Of a stretch of 64,000 bases of DNA, positions 22,115 to 33,564 are shown piece after piece. Location of the stretch: the NCBI GenBank assembly GCA_033558025.1, contig JAUCEF010000014.1, positions 2,604,001-2,668,000 on the forward strand, written 5' to 3'. Source of the stretch: Phytophthora sp. 'mugwort' (taxonomy: Eukaryota; Oomycota; Peronosporomycetes; Peronosporales; Peronosporaceae). A program made the position numbers and the translations under genes. Every line of letters begins with the position of its first letter. Position 1 is the first letter of the stretch. Under the pieces are notes generated by a model. The model ran no database searches and was not told the origin of the DNA. It was given only the letters and a program-made list of their open reading frames with translations.

Positions 22115-22566
22115 TAGAAGTACGTCAACTATGGAAGACACGAATAATTTGTATACCCATATAAATTTAGGGTCTAATCGCCAACTGTGAAAGACACTTA
22201 TCATTTGTACACCCATATAAAAACAGAGACTAATCGTCAACTATGGAAGACATTCAATTTTAGCATAGTATACGATATTATAGTCTAATCGTCAACTGTG
22301 GACGACACGTATATATATTGTATACCGATATAAACATTGAGACTAATCGTCAACTGCGGAAGACATTCAATGTTAGTATACCATACAATGCTATAGTCTA
22401 AGTGGCAACTGTGGACGACACTATGACTTGTATATAACATTTAAGTCCAATCGTCAACTGCAGAAGACATGTCATGTTGTATACCATACAATGTTATAGT
22501 CTAATAGTCAACTGTGGAGGACAGAATAATTCGTATACCATACGATGTTATAGTCTAATCGTCGAC
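22115..22566. repeat. Minisatellite, about nine 55-bp units
   Basis: GTCTAATCGTCAACTGTGGA and close variants recur at about 22122, 22171, 22228, 22281, 22340, 22396, 22442, 22498 and 22552. They alternate with AT-rich spacers such as TATACCATACAATGTTATA. Unit length varies from about 47 to 59 bp. No coding potential. Confidence 0.85.
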
Positions 22567-22746
22567 TGCGAGCACGTGGAACACTTCATCGAGACTCTGG
22601 GAGACCCGGATCTTGCGGTTCAGCTCACACGGCTGCGCTTGACCGACGCGGATCTGCTGGAGAACGTGCTGCGCGCGTGAGCGCGCGAAGTCGCGGCAGA
22701 AGAAGTCGACCGGATCCGGTAAGTACTGATCCAAGTCGAGTCGCAT
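22567..22746 (+). pseudogene. Short Gag-like fragment of a retroelement
   Basis: Immediately after the minisatellite the frame reads HVEHFIETLGDPDLAVQLTR then DADLLENVLRARERAKSRQK across a TGA. This helical, charged pattern is like the C-terminal part of oomycete Gypsy Gag capsid domains. It is a fragment only. Confidence 0.4.
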
Positions 22747-24039
22747 GTTAAGTTCTTGTCATGATTAGGATACTATCCGTAAATGCAGATATCTACTTGT
22801 TATGTTTGCAAATTATTTTGCGCACGTTGTGCCCTGATCGCGGTACATATTTTGTTGACGGTTAACTTCCCGTCAATATTTAAGCTGAAGCTATTTTCAA
22901 ACTGGTCCAAGTCGTCGTTGAAGTTGTTACGGACGTATTCAGCAATGAGCTCCATTTACGATAGGCGCGATTTAAAAACTTTACCTCGTGGGGGAGCATG
23001 TCGACGCCTCCTCTGTATTGGTAACGTGAGGGGTCGCTTATCCACTAATGAGCCACGTAGTCTAACCAGGACTTGGCTTCAGGTAACTCGGATGTCAAAG
23101 TGGTCTCAGAGGATGGATTCGGAGATGTTAGCGTTACCTCTGTGTGTTGGCAGGCAGCGCTGGTATTACCCACCATATCCTTCAGGCTTCTTGTAATAGC
23201 TCTTTTAGAGAATCCTTTATCACGACTTGTGCGTTTGGTGCTGCTAAAAATAATTCGCATCAGTGGCTTCAACGGATAAGCTTGGTTGAAGGCACTGCTA
23301 TGGCGAGGTTCATGCGCACGGGAAGAGTCAACAAACATATATTTCATTTGGTTGATGACATCGGGTGCAAGTGAGTCTCCCAATTGGCTCTCTCAGGATC
23401 AAGTACATCATCCAACAGATAGCGTAAAACAATCTCATTTTTTCCCCTTTTGAGCCTAACCTGCCCAAAACTTCTCGTTTTCAGAGATCAGCGACGTTTG
23501 GCCGACGCAAAGATAAAGAGATACTGTGCTCCACCGCGTCTAGGCTTTGATTATTTTGACAGACTCCAGCGACGACGTTTAAAACCTAATGAAGTTGTTC
23601 TCTATCATCGCCATTCCTCATTTGTGATTTAGCTTAAGTGATGCAAAATCGATCCAACATTGTACATATGTGAGGGCCTCTGCTGCTTGTCCATCTTCGG
23701 GAAGAATGTGAAGATTGTTTGCTCGACTACGTTGGGGATCATGATCTGTTTTGGGGCCACGGATTGTAAAGCACCCATAGCGCACCATGACAAAGGAATT
23801 TACCGTCGAAACACGTTCTAGTCCCATTTGAATATCACCTCTTTATCTGTAGAACCTCATCGATGCGGCACATCTGTAGAAGCATAATGACCCCACAACC
23901 ATGAACCATACTCGCATCAACTCGTTGAAAATGGTACTGTCGTCTTCAAGACACTTGATTATGTTTGTGAGCTTTGGTAATGACATCGAAGAAGCACGCA
24001 CTGTCACACATTCTCGCTTCTTCACCTTGTTAAGTCCTG
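22747..24039. other. Stretch without a recognisable gene
   Basis: Open frames on both strands are short and carry no motif I recognise. The longest are 22783-23196 plus and 23383-23045 minus. No clear repeats were found by eye. Confidence 0.4.
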
Positions 24040-24453
24040 TCATGATTTGACTGATAATGATGCTTTCGCAGGGTTACCGCGCACCCTGGAAGGCGCCGTT
24101 TCGTTTTGTTGAGAGATCCATCGGTCAACTGGGTGTCCTCCTTTAATCATGGAGAGCTTCGAGTGATGCCACGATAGCTGCTCGGATCTTTTCGGCAGAG
24201 CATGGTGTCTTGCTCGTCCTCCCGAGTCTGAGGATATAAGCCGCAAGCACGCTCGGGAGTTCTCGAAATCGATGTTGGAGAGGAATTGGGTACCCTTCTT
24301 GCTAGCAAAAGTTCGCAAACCGCCGCAAGCTTCTATTGCAATCACTGCGGGCGTTGGACTCCGACTCCAGTCGTTCATCCGCCAATTGAGCCGCGGCAAG
24401 TGATTCAGAGTGCAGTGGATGATCTTCTGGGAGTTCCATGTCCTGGCTAACAA
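24040..24453 (-). CDS. Unrecognised ORF with a weak IS110-transposase-like segment
   Basis: This 137-codon minus ORF contains PAVIAIEACGGLRTFASKKG, reminiscent of the IAMEACGSAHHWAR motif of prokaryotic IS110-family transposases, and a later segment DRWISQQNETAP. The catalytic DEDD residues and the serine motif are not evident, and the frame breaks downstream. It could be chance. Listed because it is the only sizeable frame in this stretch. Confidence 0.2.
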   Translation of the reverse strand: MLARTWNSQKIIHCTLNHLPRLNWRMNDWSRSPTPAVIAIEACGGLRTFASKKGTQFLSNIDFENSRACLRLISSDSGGRARHHALPKRSEQLSWHHSKLSMIKGGHPVDRWISQQNETAPSRVRGNPAKASLSVKS

Positions 24454-24747
24454 GTAGGTATGAGCTTGTCAGATTGGGGAATAATATATATAACTACAAT
24501 AGGCGTAATTGGCGCGCAGGGAGAGGGGGGGGGGTCTTTCGTCGATGATTCTGGAATGAGAGTCAGGCTCCACTTTATTCCTTTAATCGTGGTCCTCATA
24601 TTTTTAATATTATCCAATCAGGACCAGTTGAACCTCTGGGGCGCTGCTTACAGAAGTTCATAGAGCTGATCGAACACCTCTCGTTGAAAGCTAATTAATT
24701 TATTTAAAAACAACGTGGCTATCTATATGGTTAGACATACGGGCACC

Positions 24748-25278
24748 CATGTTTGGAGAAAAAAAGTCCAAGACTATTCAAGAGATATGTGCCTCTGACC
24801 CAGGATACTGCCGCTGGTTATCGAATCAACGTTGAACTCGTTGAAGACAACAGTGACAGTGGCAAGTTCCTTGCTAAGGAATCTAGCAATGATGGTGGTT
24901 CATTCCTATTGACCTCCGGAAAGTGTAAGGATAAACGATTAAACAGATTCAAGTCATTAGTCCAAAACGTTTTGATTGGTGAGTAAGAACGAACTCGTTC
25001 AGACTGCCCGAATCTGAAGGCTGAACTCGCCTGCGTGCTACCATCTCTCGATGACCTGCTCGTGCAAATCTTGCACATCGTTTGAGTTTACTGATGGCGA
25101 GCCTTGCCTGGGCATCACCCCACCAACTGGAAAGCCCCATATCGAGCACGGTACGCGTACAACAGGACGACAGTTCCGTTGGTGCCGAAGAAGGCTATCG
25201 CTACGACTGAATGGGCAACCGCACGTATCGCAGATAAATCAGCCAGCGCTCAGTGTAATCTGGATAACCGTTAGTTAG
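24748..25278 (+). pseudogene. GYCRW (DUF3820/ExoX C-terminal-like) double-domain gene, second copy
   Basis: The frame from 24748 reads MFGEKKSKTIQEICASDPGY then CRWLSNQ and stops. A second frame reads FLAKESSNDGGSFLLTSGK, then a KDKTIKQI/FDWLVRTNSF-like second module. The end reads SDCPNLKAELA. The layout parallels the gene at 41410-41703 inside the Polinton, whose end reads DKCPKLLAEL. After it comes a zinc-binding-like tail (MTCSCKSCTSFEF, PPTGKPHIEHGTRTTGRQFR). The domain is found with nucleases and in viruses; its role here is unknown. This is a decayed copy outside the Polinton. Confidence 0.5.
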
Positions 25279-25768
25279 GTTACTTTAGTTTGATTGGCTA
25301 AAATATACGTACGATTAGCGGTTGCTTGGATTACTTGGTAGAGTTGCTTCGATGAAGAATCTACCGGACGGGAAATTAAATAACGAATCTAAGCTTTTTC
25401 TGGCGACGTCCAGTAACGGACGTCACTGGGGCAACAACCGCCTGATTTATTGACAAATCCGCTGCTTTTAATTTTTAACCCTAATTCCAAAGTCGACCTC
25501 TGGTGCATCAGTATTAAAATGAAGTGTACGCCACATTAATTAGCTCCACCTAATCGCTAAAAAGTTGCTTCAACCTAGAGAAGTCCTACTTCTCTGATGT
25601 ATATAGGCCCCTCCTCCAGGACAGCCAACACCGTTTTGTAAGTCAGCTATCATTCCAGTTGAGTACAAGCTCACTGACTTACCAGAGCGGACTCTGGTAA
25701 GTCGGTGCTGCTGGCGTTTGCGGATGCCCTCTCTAATCTGCAAGATGTGTTCCATTAGGAAGCAGAAC
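25279..25768. other. LTR-like stretch with a perfect 12-bp-arm palindrome
   Basis: GACTTACCAGAG-CGGA-CTCTGGTAAGTC at 25676-25703 is a perfect stem. A TATATAGG box-like sequence is near 25602. The stretch has no coding motif and resembles an LTR or promoter region of a retroelement. Identity not established. Confidence 0.3.
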
Positions 25769-26156
25769 ATGGGCCAGCGCAGCGTTACTAGGTTCTACCG
25801 TGAGGCCTGCAGTGGCGAAACAAAACGGTAAGTGGCCGTACCTCAGCTTACATTTGTTTGGACTAACACTCAGTGTGTATACGTGCGTGTATGCAGTGTC
25901 TATTTCTGCGACCGAGTCCGGCCCGACCACTACCCGGCAACACTATGCGTGTCACCAAATCTGGTGCGCCAAGTGGAAGAATGGAGACGAGTGCCCTCTC
26001 ATCTATCGCGACATCCGGCTGCGTGGCCTAGGCAAGAAGCGCCGCCGTTGCGAGACGGCCGAAGATGATGATGAAGCCAAGGAAGACGATCAAAGAGTGG
26101 AGGAGGAGGAGACGGAGCAACCGGATGGAGCAGTGATGTCCGATCTATTCGATTGA
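25769..26156 (+). CDS. Possible two-exon gene, unrecognised product
   Basis: An ATG at 25769 is followed by a consensus donor GTAAGT at 25828 and an acceptor TGCAG ending at 25896. This would be a 69-nt intron, typical for oomycetes. Splicing gives a 76-residue product ending at 26068 (MGQRSVTRFYREACSG... VYFCDRVRPDHYP). An alternative frame over the second exon runs on to 26156 with a basic patch GKKRRRC and a long acidic tail. Either may be real. No family recognised; it lies between retroelement debris. Confidence 0.3.
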
Positions 26157-26539
26157 TCAAAGAGATCACAAGAAACGTTTGATTGGTTTCTTGGTGGTTT
26201 GTTGTGGTTTGTTCGCTAGTCTCTGTTACGATGGTGGACGCAGACTCTCTAGGCTTTTGTATACTAGTTACTGTGCAAAACCCTGTTCAAATTGATAGCA
26301 AGGTCCACCAAACGGAGGGCTAGAACTAGTACAACTCGTTATCGTCGTTGGAGAGAGAGAGTTATCGGGCACAGCCACACCAAAACGATCTTCCAGGGTG
26401 ATTTTAAATCCCCGGTCCCCCGGTAACCCACGATCTTGCGGAAATCTCTCGTCGTTGTACTTTGGAAATGGCGGGTTTATTTGCTGGCCGCGAGGAATGA
26501 ATTCTTCATTCATCAGTGTTGGGACCGTTGGCGTTGCCT
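26157..26539. other. Stretch without a recognisable gene
   Basis: A GA run occurs near 26352. No motif is seen in either strand. It may hold the 3' end or inverted repeat of the adjacent hAT element, which I could not identify. Confidence 0.35.
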
Positions 26540-28892
26540 TTACGTTGTCTTCACACTCCAGCAGCTCCCAGAAAACGCACTGTCAATTTTCAAGAGCGTC
26601 CCGTCCTTCACCTCCTTCATTATCACCACCTCCATCCTCCTGCCCACCTGCAACCCCGACGATTCGTTCTTCGCCGCAACGTGAACGTCGTCCGCGTCGC
26701 TCTCCGTGAACACCAGCCTATGTGCCAAGGACACGGCCGCTTCGTCGCACGCCATGCAGAGCCCTGCACCGACTCCAAGTAGCACGACGACTTGCTGCGA
26801 GGTCGTCTTCGACGTCCAAGTGTAGTGTCCCAAATGCCACCGCCCTAGTGAGTTCATTGGGATTAACGATCCTCGCTTCTGGTTTCTTTAGTCTTTTTTG
26901 CTTTCGTTTTGCGTCGCTCACGTTCTCGTATAAGACGACGAATGGCAGCAATCTTTCTCGACTTTTCGGTACCTCACTTGTTGCATGAGCAGTATGAATG
27001 AGCGCTAGCTCCGAGAAGTACCGTTCGCACGGCGCTGTGTTCACGGCCATCGAGGAAACAACCAACGCTAGCTCGCAGAGTGGGTAGTCCAGACCGTGTC
27101 CTCTCTTATTGCTTTTCGTGTCCAACCAGAACGCTGCGAGTGGGGGAGTTGCAAGACCTTGGAAGCGCTCAAGGGAAACTCCTCCAGTAATGATATAATT
27201 CCCGTTAATCCACTCAGGGATTTCACCTCGAATAGAAGGAGCATCACAGTCGAAAAGCTTGCGATAGTACAGTAGCGCGAAATCGTCGAGTTTGTCCACA
27301 AAAAAAAAAAAACAGCAACGGGTAGTCGGTTGATTACCTCGCTTTTATCGAGATCCAACGCATATGCCAACAGAAAGATTAGCTGCTCACAATCCTGCCA
27401 GTGCTTTCAAGCAGAGCAACAAGCATGTCGTTGTAGGACGAGGCTGCGAAGGAGTCGTACAGCTGCTCAAAGCAGTACGTAACGTCGCTAGTGGTGTTAT
27501 CATCGTGCTGAAGCATGAACGGTGCGTAGCAAAGAGGTCGCACTACTTGCTCCGCGTCTGCCCAGAATTTAGCACCTCTAAGTCCTCGGACAAGACGTCC
27601 CTAACGATTTCCGACACAACTGGTCCTCAGCTTTGTAAGCAATTGCAAACACAGTAAGCGCGTCCCGCACACGAAGCAACGAGGCGAAGCAACCTTGCAT
27701 TGAATCTCATATTTTATCTCATAGAGGCTGCAAGCTTCTAACATCCCTTTCCCCGTATGCTTCTTCATCACCGTGTTCGCTCGCACGAGCAACTTGGCAG
27801 AGAAAGCATTCAGGAAGTTTACCACAGCCGATGCCTTGGCTGTCACGTCCCGAAATGCATCAGAGCGAAGAATACCCTATACCAGATTGTTGATTGCGTG
27901 CGCAAAGCACCGGAAAAACATCACCATTGGCCAGCGACGAGTCAGGACACGTCTCGCGCGAGCACACTGACGAGCATTGTCGGTCACCACCGCCCCAATT
28001 GCGTTAGCCCTTGGATACAATGATGAACATGACGCTCTCCAGGAGGGCAGCGAGATCCAATCCATCGTGCCGGTCAGTGGTCGGGAATAGGCCAAGAACG
28101 CACGCGATTCCGTAAAGAGTCATGTATGAACTGAACAGGTGAGTCTTGGAGGTATCAATCCAATCGTCAGACAAATAGTTCATTTTTCCATCAGTAAGAA
28201 ATTCGCGCTCTGAATGGCGCTCTCATCCTCTTGGATGATCTCCTTCGCGTAGGTGTCGAGGATACGGCCACGGACGGGACGGCAACGATCCTAATCACGC
28301 TCTGCTCAAAAATCGGAAAGCTCTCTGGTTGATGAGCGAGAATGAATGAGTCTGGAAGCTGATTGTCTGCTTGGAACTCGACGAGCAACTTCTCAAAGGT
28401 CATCAAATTCTCGGGGATCAAGCGCTGGGGGAAGAAATCGGGAATATCGGGTTGTTCTCCTGTCAATGACGCGCTGAGAAATGCTTGCTCTGCGTTTCGC
28501 TCGGTGTACGGCCGATAGTCAGCCGACACAGGCTTCGCCCATCGTGGAGCGTTGAGACAGGAGGAGAGGTGGCGCTTGTAGCTTCCCTCGCGAGCACGAA
28601 TGTTGGCAATGGCGACGGGTGGGGCGTTAACTCTTGCAGCTCGTCGCGCGACGGCCAAGCAGTTGCGGCATTGGTGAAAGTATCTGGACTTGTTGCAATG
28701 CGTCGTCGGCTTTTGAAAATGAGTACGAGCGACGCATGGCGGAGTCGGCATCGTTAATGGCTTCGCGAGCTTCGACTTGATCAGTGGCAGTTGACGACCT
28801 TGTTGGAAGATCCTCAAATGATGTATCAGTGAGAACTCTTTCCAGCTCGCTGTTGGGTCCACTATTGAGGAGGGTAAGCATACCACGTTCAT
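26540..28892 (-). pseudogene. hAT-family DNA transposase, decayed
   Basis: The order on the minus strand fits a full-length hAT transposase. A BED-type zinc-finger-like N-terminus comes first (YFHQCRNCLAV ... REGSYKRHLSSC, about 28760-28550). The DUF659-like core follows (VVTDNARQCARARRVLTRRW then FFRCFAHAINNLV, about 27990-27880). Next is a helical segment (VVNFLNAFSAKLLVRANTVM). The C-terminal dimerisation region is at about 27120-27000 (YPLCELALVVSSMAVNTAP then CERYFSELALIHTA). Frames change repeatedly and a 14-nt A run lies at about 27299. It would cut and paste hAT elements; this copy is dead. Confidence 0.8.
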
Positions 28893-29119
28893 TTCATGGG
28901 CTCTCGATGTTTTGCCACGTGTTATCGTTCTTGGTTTGATAAACGCTCTTCGATGGAACGAAGAAAGGCTTCAAACGAACACACCAAGGAGCCGTTCGTT
29001 CAAGGAACGGCTGATCGGCAATACTGGATGAAGAGGCAGGCGATGAGAGTGGGTAATGATGGGTTGGAAGTACATGTCCGAGCAATCAATGATAATTGAT
29101 TTTATAGTTTGGCGGTCTG

Positions 29120-29388
29120 GTCTCCTTTTGTTCCATCAAGATAAAGGTTCGGCTCCAACATGTGCGATATACCAAGTCGAAAGCACTGTACATTGTACAT
29201 CCAAATATGTTGTTCGGCAGAGCATCCTTCCTAGGAATCGGCGTCTGTGCCGGAATGGTGGCAGCGTTGTGCTTGTTAAAAGCATGAACAATGCGCCACT
29301 TGTCGTTAGGCTATCTGCACAAAAGGTCGGAGTTGCGTGTGGAGACTTGATCTCTCGCACCAATCCTGCCGCGTTCTTTTTTTTCATT
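29120..29388 (-). pseudogene. Ty3/Gypsy RT fragment
   Basis: The minus frame reads LVREIKSPHATPTFCADS, matching the RT fingers motif of the element at 4356. It then continues in a shifted frame as WRIVHAFNKHNAATIPAQTP and IPRKDALPNNIFG. Only about 90 codons remain. Confidence 0.6.
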
Positions 29389-29469
29389 GAAGAACGCGTC
29401 GACCTTGCAGCGGGGCTGCGTAGCCTAGTGCGTCGGAGGAAGACGTATAACCCTCCGAGTCTTAGCTGT

Positions 29470-29929
29470 GGTTCACCTAACCCCTAAGGTCTCCACAGAC
29501 GCTTATATCCCCCTAGTTATACAACTAGAGACTCAGAGTCAGTATTCCTAAACCTAGGACGATACTCTCTTTGACGCTAAAACTAAACTGCTATTTGTTT
29601 GCTTATCTGCGGCAAAGCCGCCTGTGATGTAAAGGTATGACTTTAATTATCTACTATAGTTAAACCTAGTCAAATGCAGATCGAGTGGCCATGTGGCCAC
29701 GTACTGAAATCATGTTAATGCAAGTGGTACTAAGTACCACTTACTGCAAGGTGACACGTAGCATGGCTACACTTCGTGCGACCTTCCCGTAACCACGTTA
29801 CCCCCCCCCCTTTCTAAACCGTGGACACACCGTATCCACGAGGGTCTGATTGCATCAATCTCAAAAGGCCGGGAACCTCCCGTTCCAAGAGCGTTTCACT
29901 GTCCATTCCATATCAAGTGTCGCACTCAG
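29470..29929. repeat. LTR-like region with palindromes
   Basis: The non-coding region immediately 5' of a Gag-like ORF carries two perfect palindromes: GTGGCCA-TG-TGGCCAC at 29685-29700 and AAGTGGTACT-A-AGTACCACTT at 29722-29742. A C run occurs at about 29802-29811. Position and structure suggest an LTR; I did not find its partner. Confidence 0.35.
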
Positions 29930-30892
29930 ATGCCCACAGCCAATTGGTCTTTTTACCTCGCTCGTTCGCCTCGTGACAACATCTCTCGCCGCAGGCTAAG
30001 CCCTTCTGTGTCCCCGACACCTTCGTTATCCCCGTCGTCTCGTCTGGGAGAGGTCTCTGACCGCGCGCCACCAGTGCCCGCGAAGCTCTCGGCGCTTGAG
30101 TATCACTCAGCGCACAAGCGTCTATACGGTCAGAAGACCATGAGTGACGCGGGCGAAGTCGCCTGGAAGCAGTGTCCCCACGCGCTTTGCGCAAGACACC
30201 CCCCTCGACTACCTTGATCAAGGTGAAGAGGTGGTCGACTACACTGAGTCCGCGATAGGTAGTAGCCCTGTCCGCTCGCCGAGCCCGCGCTGCCAACTGC
30301 GCGCTCCGAATCCCTTTGAGATCTCGACTCCACGAGCCTTGCGCAATGCGCTTCCGCTACCTTCACGGCAAATAGAAGATGATCCCATGGGATCTGGCAT
30401 CGTCCCAATCCTTTGGCCACAGTCCAGGAGCAACCGCTTGCTGCTGATCCGCAGCTCTCGCGCTCGCAGCGACCTATGGATCGGTCATTGCCTACCCCTC
30501 CACGTCGTGACTATGGCTTCGAGCCTCGTGACCCAAGCGAATTGGTTCGCCGAGCAGCATCGGAGCACATATGTGATTGGGCCGGCGCCCACTACGAGCT
30601 CGCCGCGCTAGAGTCTCTCCGAGAGAGATACGTGACTACTCAAGTGACTACTCGGCGGGAGTATCATGGGCGCCTGCAAGTGCAAACTCGGCACGGTTCG
30701 GTCTCGCCGATGCGTTCTTATCCAGTGGTGCTCCTGTCAGGAGAGAAGTCTTGGGAAGACGAGGGTCAGTTCCAGAGCTGGGTTGAAGGAGCTCGCAAGC
30801 TCTCTTCCATTGATGACCTTCGGGCTAGTTTCAGTGAAACTGATGTTCGAGTCGAACGTAGACTCCGTTCGAGTTCGCGAAACGGAAGGTAA
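29930..30892 (+). pseudogene. Gag-like ORF of a Gypsy element
   Basis: The frame begins MPTANWSFYLARSPRDNISR (Ser/Pro/Arg-rich), shifts near 30215 (LDQGEEVVDYTESAIGSSPV), and continues at 30413-30892. That last part has SELVRRAASEHICDWAG, then a charged helical segment and WVEGARKLSSIDDLRASFSE. It fits the disordered N-terminal part of oomycete Gypsy Gag proteins. No capsid or knuckle motif is visible, so the call rests on style and context. Confidence 0.4.
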
Positions 30893-30939
30893 AGCGCCAG
30901 TTTCCCCCTGCATACAGGCCTCGCGCACAGGGCTCTCTC

Positions 30940-33005
30940 TCACTCGGCGCTCCTGCTGTCACGGCCAGCGGCTATTACGGAAGCGCGAGGCGAGCAACGC
31001 ATCGGTCGCTGACCCTCTGGGCGCTGTTGATCGTGTCGATCGAAAGTATCCACGACGTTAGGGCAATCTTGCCGGAGGCGAACCTCGTACTCCCATGAGG
31101 TTTTTGCGTGAGGATATCCCCTCCACTTCGCAAGATATTGGGTACGACCCTGGAGAGGACGCCGCACCACTAAGCGCTTCACATTATAGTGGGAATTTCC
31201 CTGCTCATCGAGCAACCGCGGCGGCGGTCTCTGACCCGCTTGATCCTCGCGCTGCAAGTCAGTGACTGAAAGCGGTCCAGAACGGGGTGCAGGCCCTCCA
31301 GGGTTCGCTGCAGCGGGCAACGACTCACCGCGACCGTCCCGCCGACGAGATCGACGCCGAGCATCATCGGATCGTCTGGTTCCAGTCTCCTGCCTCGGAT
31401 GCGGAGCAGTCCTCCGCTCATCATCTCGAAGCGCCGGACCGTTCGCTCGCTGAGCTATGTGATCAGATGGACCTCCTCGTGCGCCGCCAGCGCTTCGGCG
31501 AACCGCCGACTGTGGCGCCAAGGCCTCCGCGCTCACCCGAGCCGGCTCCGAATACGACTTAAGGAAGCCTACGTAAAGCACGGGGTGTGTACGCACCTTC
31601 TTCGGAAGATTGATCGTGTATACAAGCCCTTCCTAGTACGACCTTAAAAGGTCCGATGAAGTGCGGGCGCAACTTAGTTTTAAAGACCGCAGACACTGCA
31701 TGTGTAGGTAGATTTTTAGCGATTAATAAAACTTTGTCACCAACCTTAAACATCTCAATGTTACTTCTGCCCTTTGCATCAGCCAGTCCTTCTCAACATC
31801 TTGCTTTCAGCCGTCGCATCGCGTATTTGTCGTAATACACTCAAACACGTAGACACGAGCGTGTCAACTTGCTTGCCAACTGCAGCTGGGCTGATATCAG
31901 CTTGCCCATCGGCTATCCCTCCCCCACTAAGCCCAGAACCACGGAGTGGTAGCGCCAGCGGGGTCGCGGGTGTGTGGGACCGTTCAAGTAGAACGGGGTG
32001 ACGTCTGTCGAGGCATGCACCGCATTGTCCAATGCAAACTCAACGAGTGGAAGCATGATGTTTCATTGCTTGGGTCTGTCCGCGCAGATACTCCGGAGCA
32101 TGTCTTCGACAACGGGATTCGCGCGTTCCGTCTGACCACCGCCTGCGGATGGTCCGCTGTGGACATGTCGAGTCGAGTGCCAAGCACCTTAAAGACCGGC
32201 GAACCTTAAAGACCGACGTCCAACTTACCCGTGGAATGTGGGTCTCGATCCGAGACAATTGCCTTCGGTAGACCGTGCTGTTGAAAGACACGGTCTATGA
32301 ACAGCGTGGCTGTCCCTTCTCTATCGATGGGGTCCGGCACCGCCGCTAAATGAGCCATCTTGTTCAGCCGGTCGACAAAGAGCACGATGCCCGTGTTGCC
32401 CATCGCATCCCGCGGCAGACCGAACACAAGTCCAGACTCATGGATTGCCAACACTCCATGGGTACAGGCAAGGTGGCCAACGGCGCAGCCGAGTGTGGCG
32501 AGGGTTTAACCCGTCGACACGTCGCACACGTGCGTACATACGTAATGACCCACTTGTAAAGCTTCGGCCACCAATAGTGAGAGCTCACCGAGCTGTAGGT
32601 CTTCTCTCGACCAAGATGACCACCAGTGGGGTGTCATGGGCCTCCTAGAGGATACGATACTTGAGATCCTCTTCGTGAGGGACCACGACACGTGGGGTGT
32701 CTTCTGGATCAGCACCATAGTACAATACGCCATCATGAGAGGCCTCGCGCGCAACCGCGCTGACAGTTAGTGTCTGATTTAGCAAACTCCGCGCTTCCTA
32801 GCGCATGTAGCAGAGCTACGCAAGACTCGTCACGCACGTACGCAGCGCGTATCAAGTCTGTCACAGACGAAGTCACCGTCGTGACGTGAGCGATCTCATA
32901 GTCTGGCCTGCGTGATAACGGATCGGCCAAGACGTTCTGCCTTCCAGGCTTTGTACTTCACCTCGAATTTGTACTCCGCAAAGAAGGAGAGCCAACGGGC
33001 ATGTG
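30940..33005 (-). pseudogene. Ty3/Gypsy RNase H end, integrase and chromodomain
   Basis: The minus order starts with the end of RNase H (HARWLSFFAEYKFEVKYKAW, 33005-32940; LADPLSRRPDYE, about 32928). The H2C2 zinc region is HYWWPKLYKWVITYVRTC then ATCRRVK (about 32580-32500). The integrase core reads FVDRLNKMAHLAAVPD and HGLPKAIVSDRDP (about 32380-32250). The C-terminal domain reads GDKVLLIAKNLPTHAVSAVF (about 31745). A chromodomain sits at residues about 136-187 of the frame starting at 31596 (NVKRLVVRRPL, YLAKWRGYPHAKTSWEYE). It is cut at 33006 by a dispersed repeat. Confidence 0.8.
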
Positions 33006-33272
33006 TGTAGCGGGATCAGTCAAAAGATGATTAAGACCCGATCTGCTTACCAACTGCGACCAGACAACGACTAACGGAGGGGGTTCTCCGATGATCCGTG
33101 ATCAGCTGAACTTGGTCTCAACTTGTGTACCCGTCGGTGGGCTGGATCTGCTCTCTTGGGACTCAGAAGGATGCAGCGATGTAAAGCCTTGAACGTCCTG
33201 GCGGGACGCGGGGACGTGGAGCAGCGCGGAAGTCTTCGCTCTGCTGCCGTTATTGGTTCCGATCTGAGGTAG
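33006..33272. repeat. Dispersed repeat family, copy 2 (inserted in Gypsy RNase H)
   Basis: TGTAGCGGGATCAGTC to CGATCTGAGG closely matches 4854-5112, same orientation. It interrupts the RNase H of the minus-strand Gypsy element at 33005. It is shorter than copy 1. Confidence 0.8.
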
Positions 33273-33564
33273 ATATTTATATGTGGGAGTTCTGTGCACG
33301 CCATCGGCGTTCTTATAGATAAGTGCTCTTATATCGTGGATTATATACGGTGAGCTGTCTGTAGTGCAAACCTTTCGAAACCTCTCTAATCAAACTCGAA
33401 TTTCAGTGCACGGCTTAGCTGGCTTTCAACGCCACGGATCTGGAACTACATTGGATCAATCAGGTGTGGCATGTCATGGGTAGCAGATTTAGTGTCGTGG
33501 CGTGAAGTTCGGATACTATATTGGCTGGCTTTCGCTTACGCTAGTAAACAACTGTTATAGCGCC

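Noticed and set aside
22115..22566. Repeat-spacer look suggestive of a CRISPR array
   Set aside because: Units are diverged, spacers are similar to one another and AT-rich, no cas-like genes exist, and the genome is eukaryotic. It is a minisatellite.
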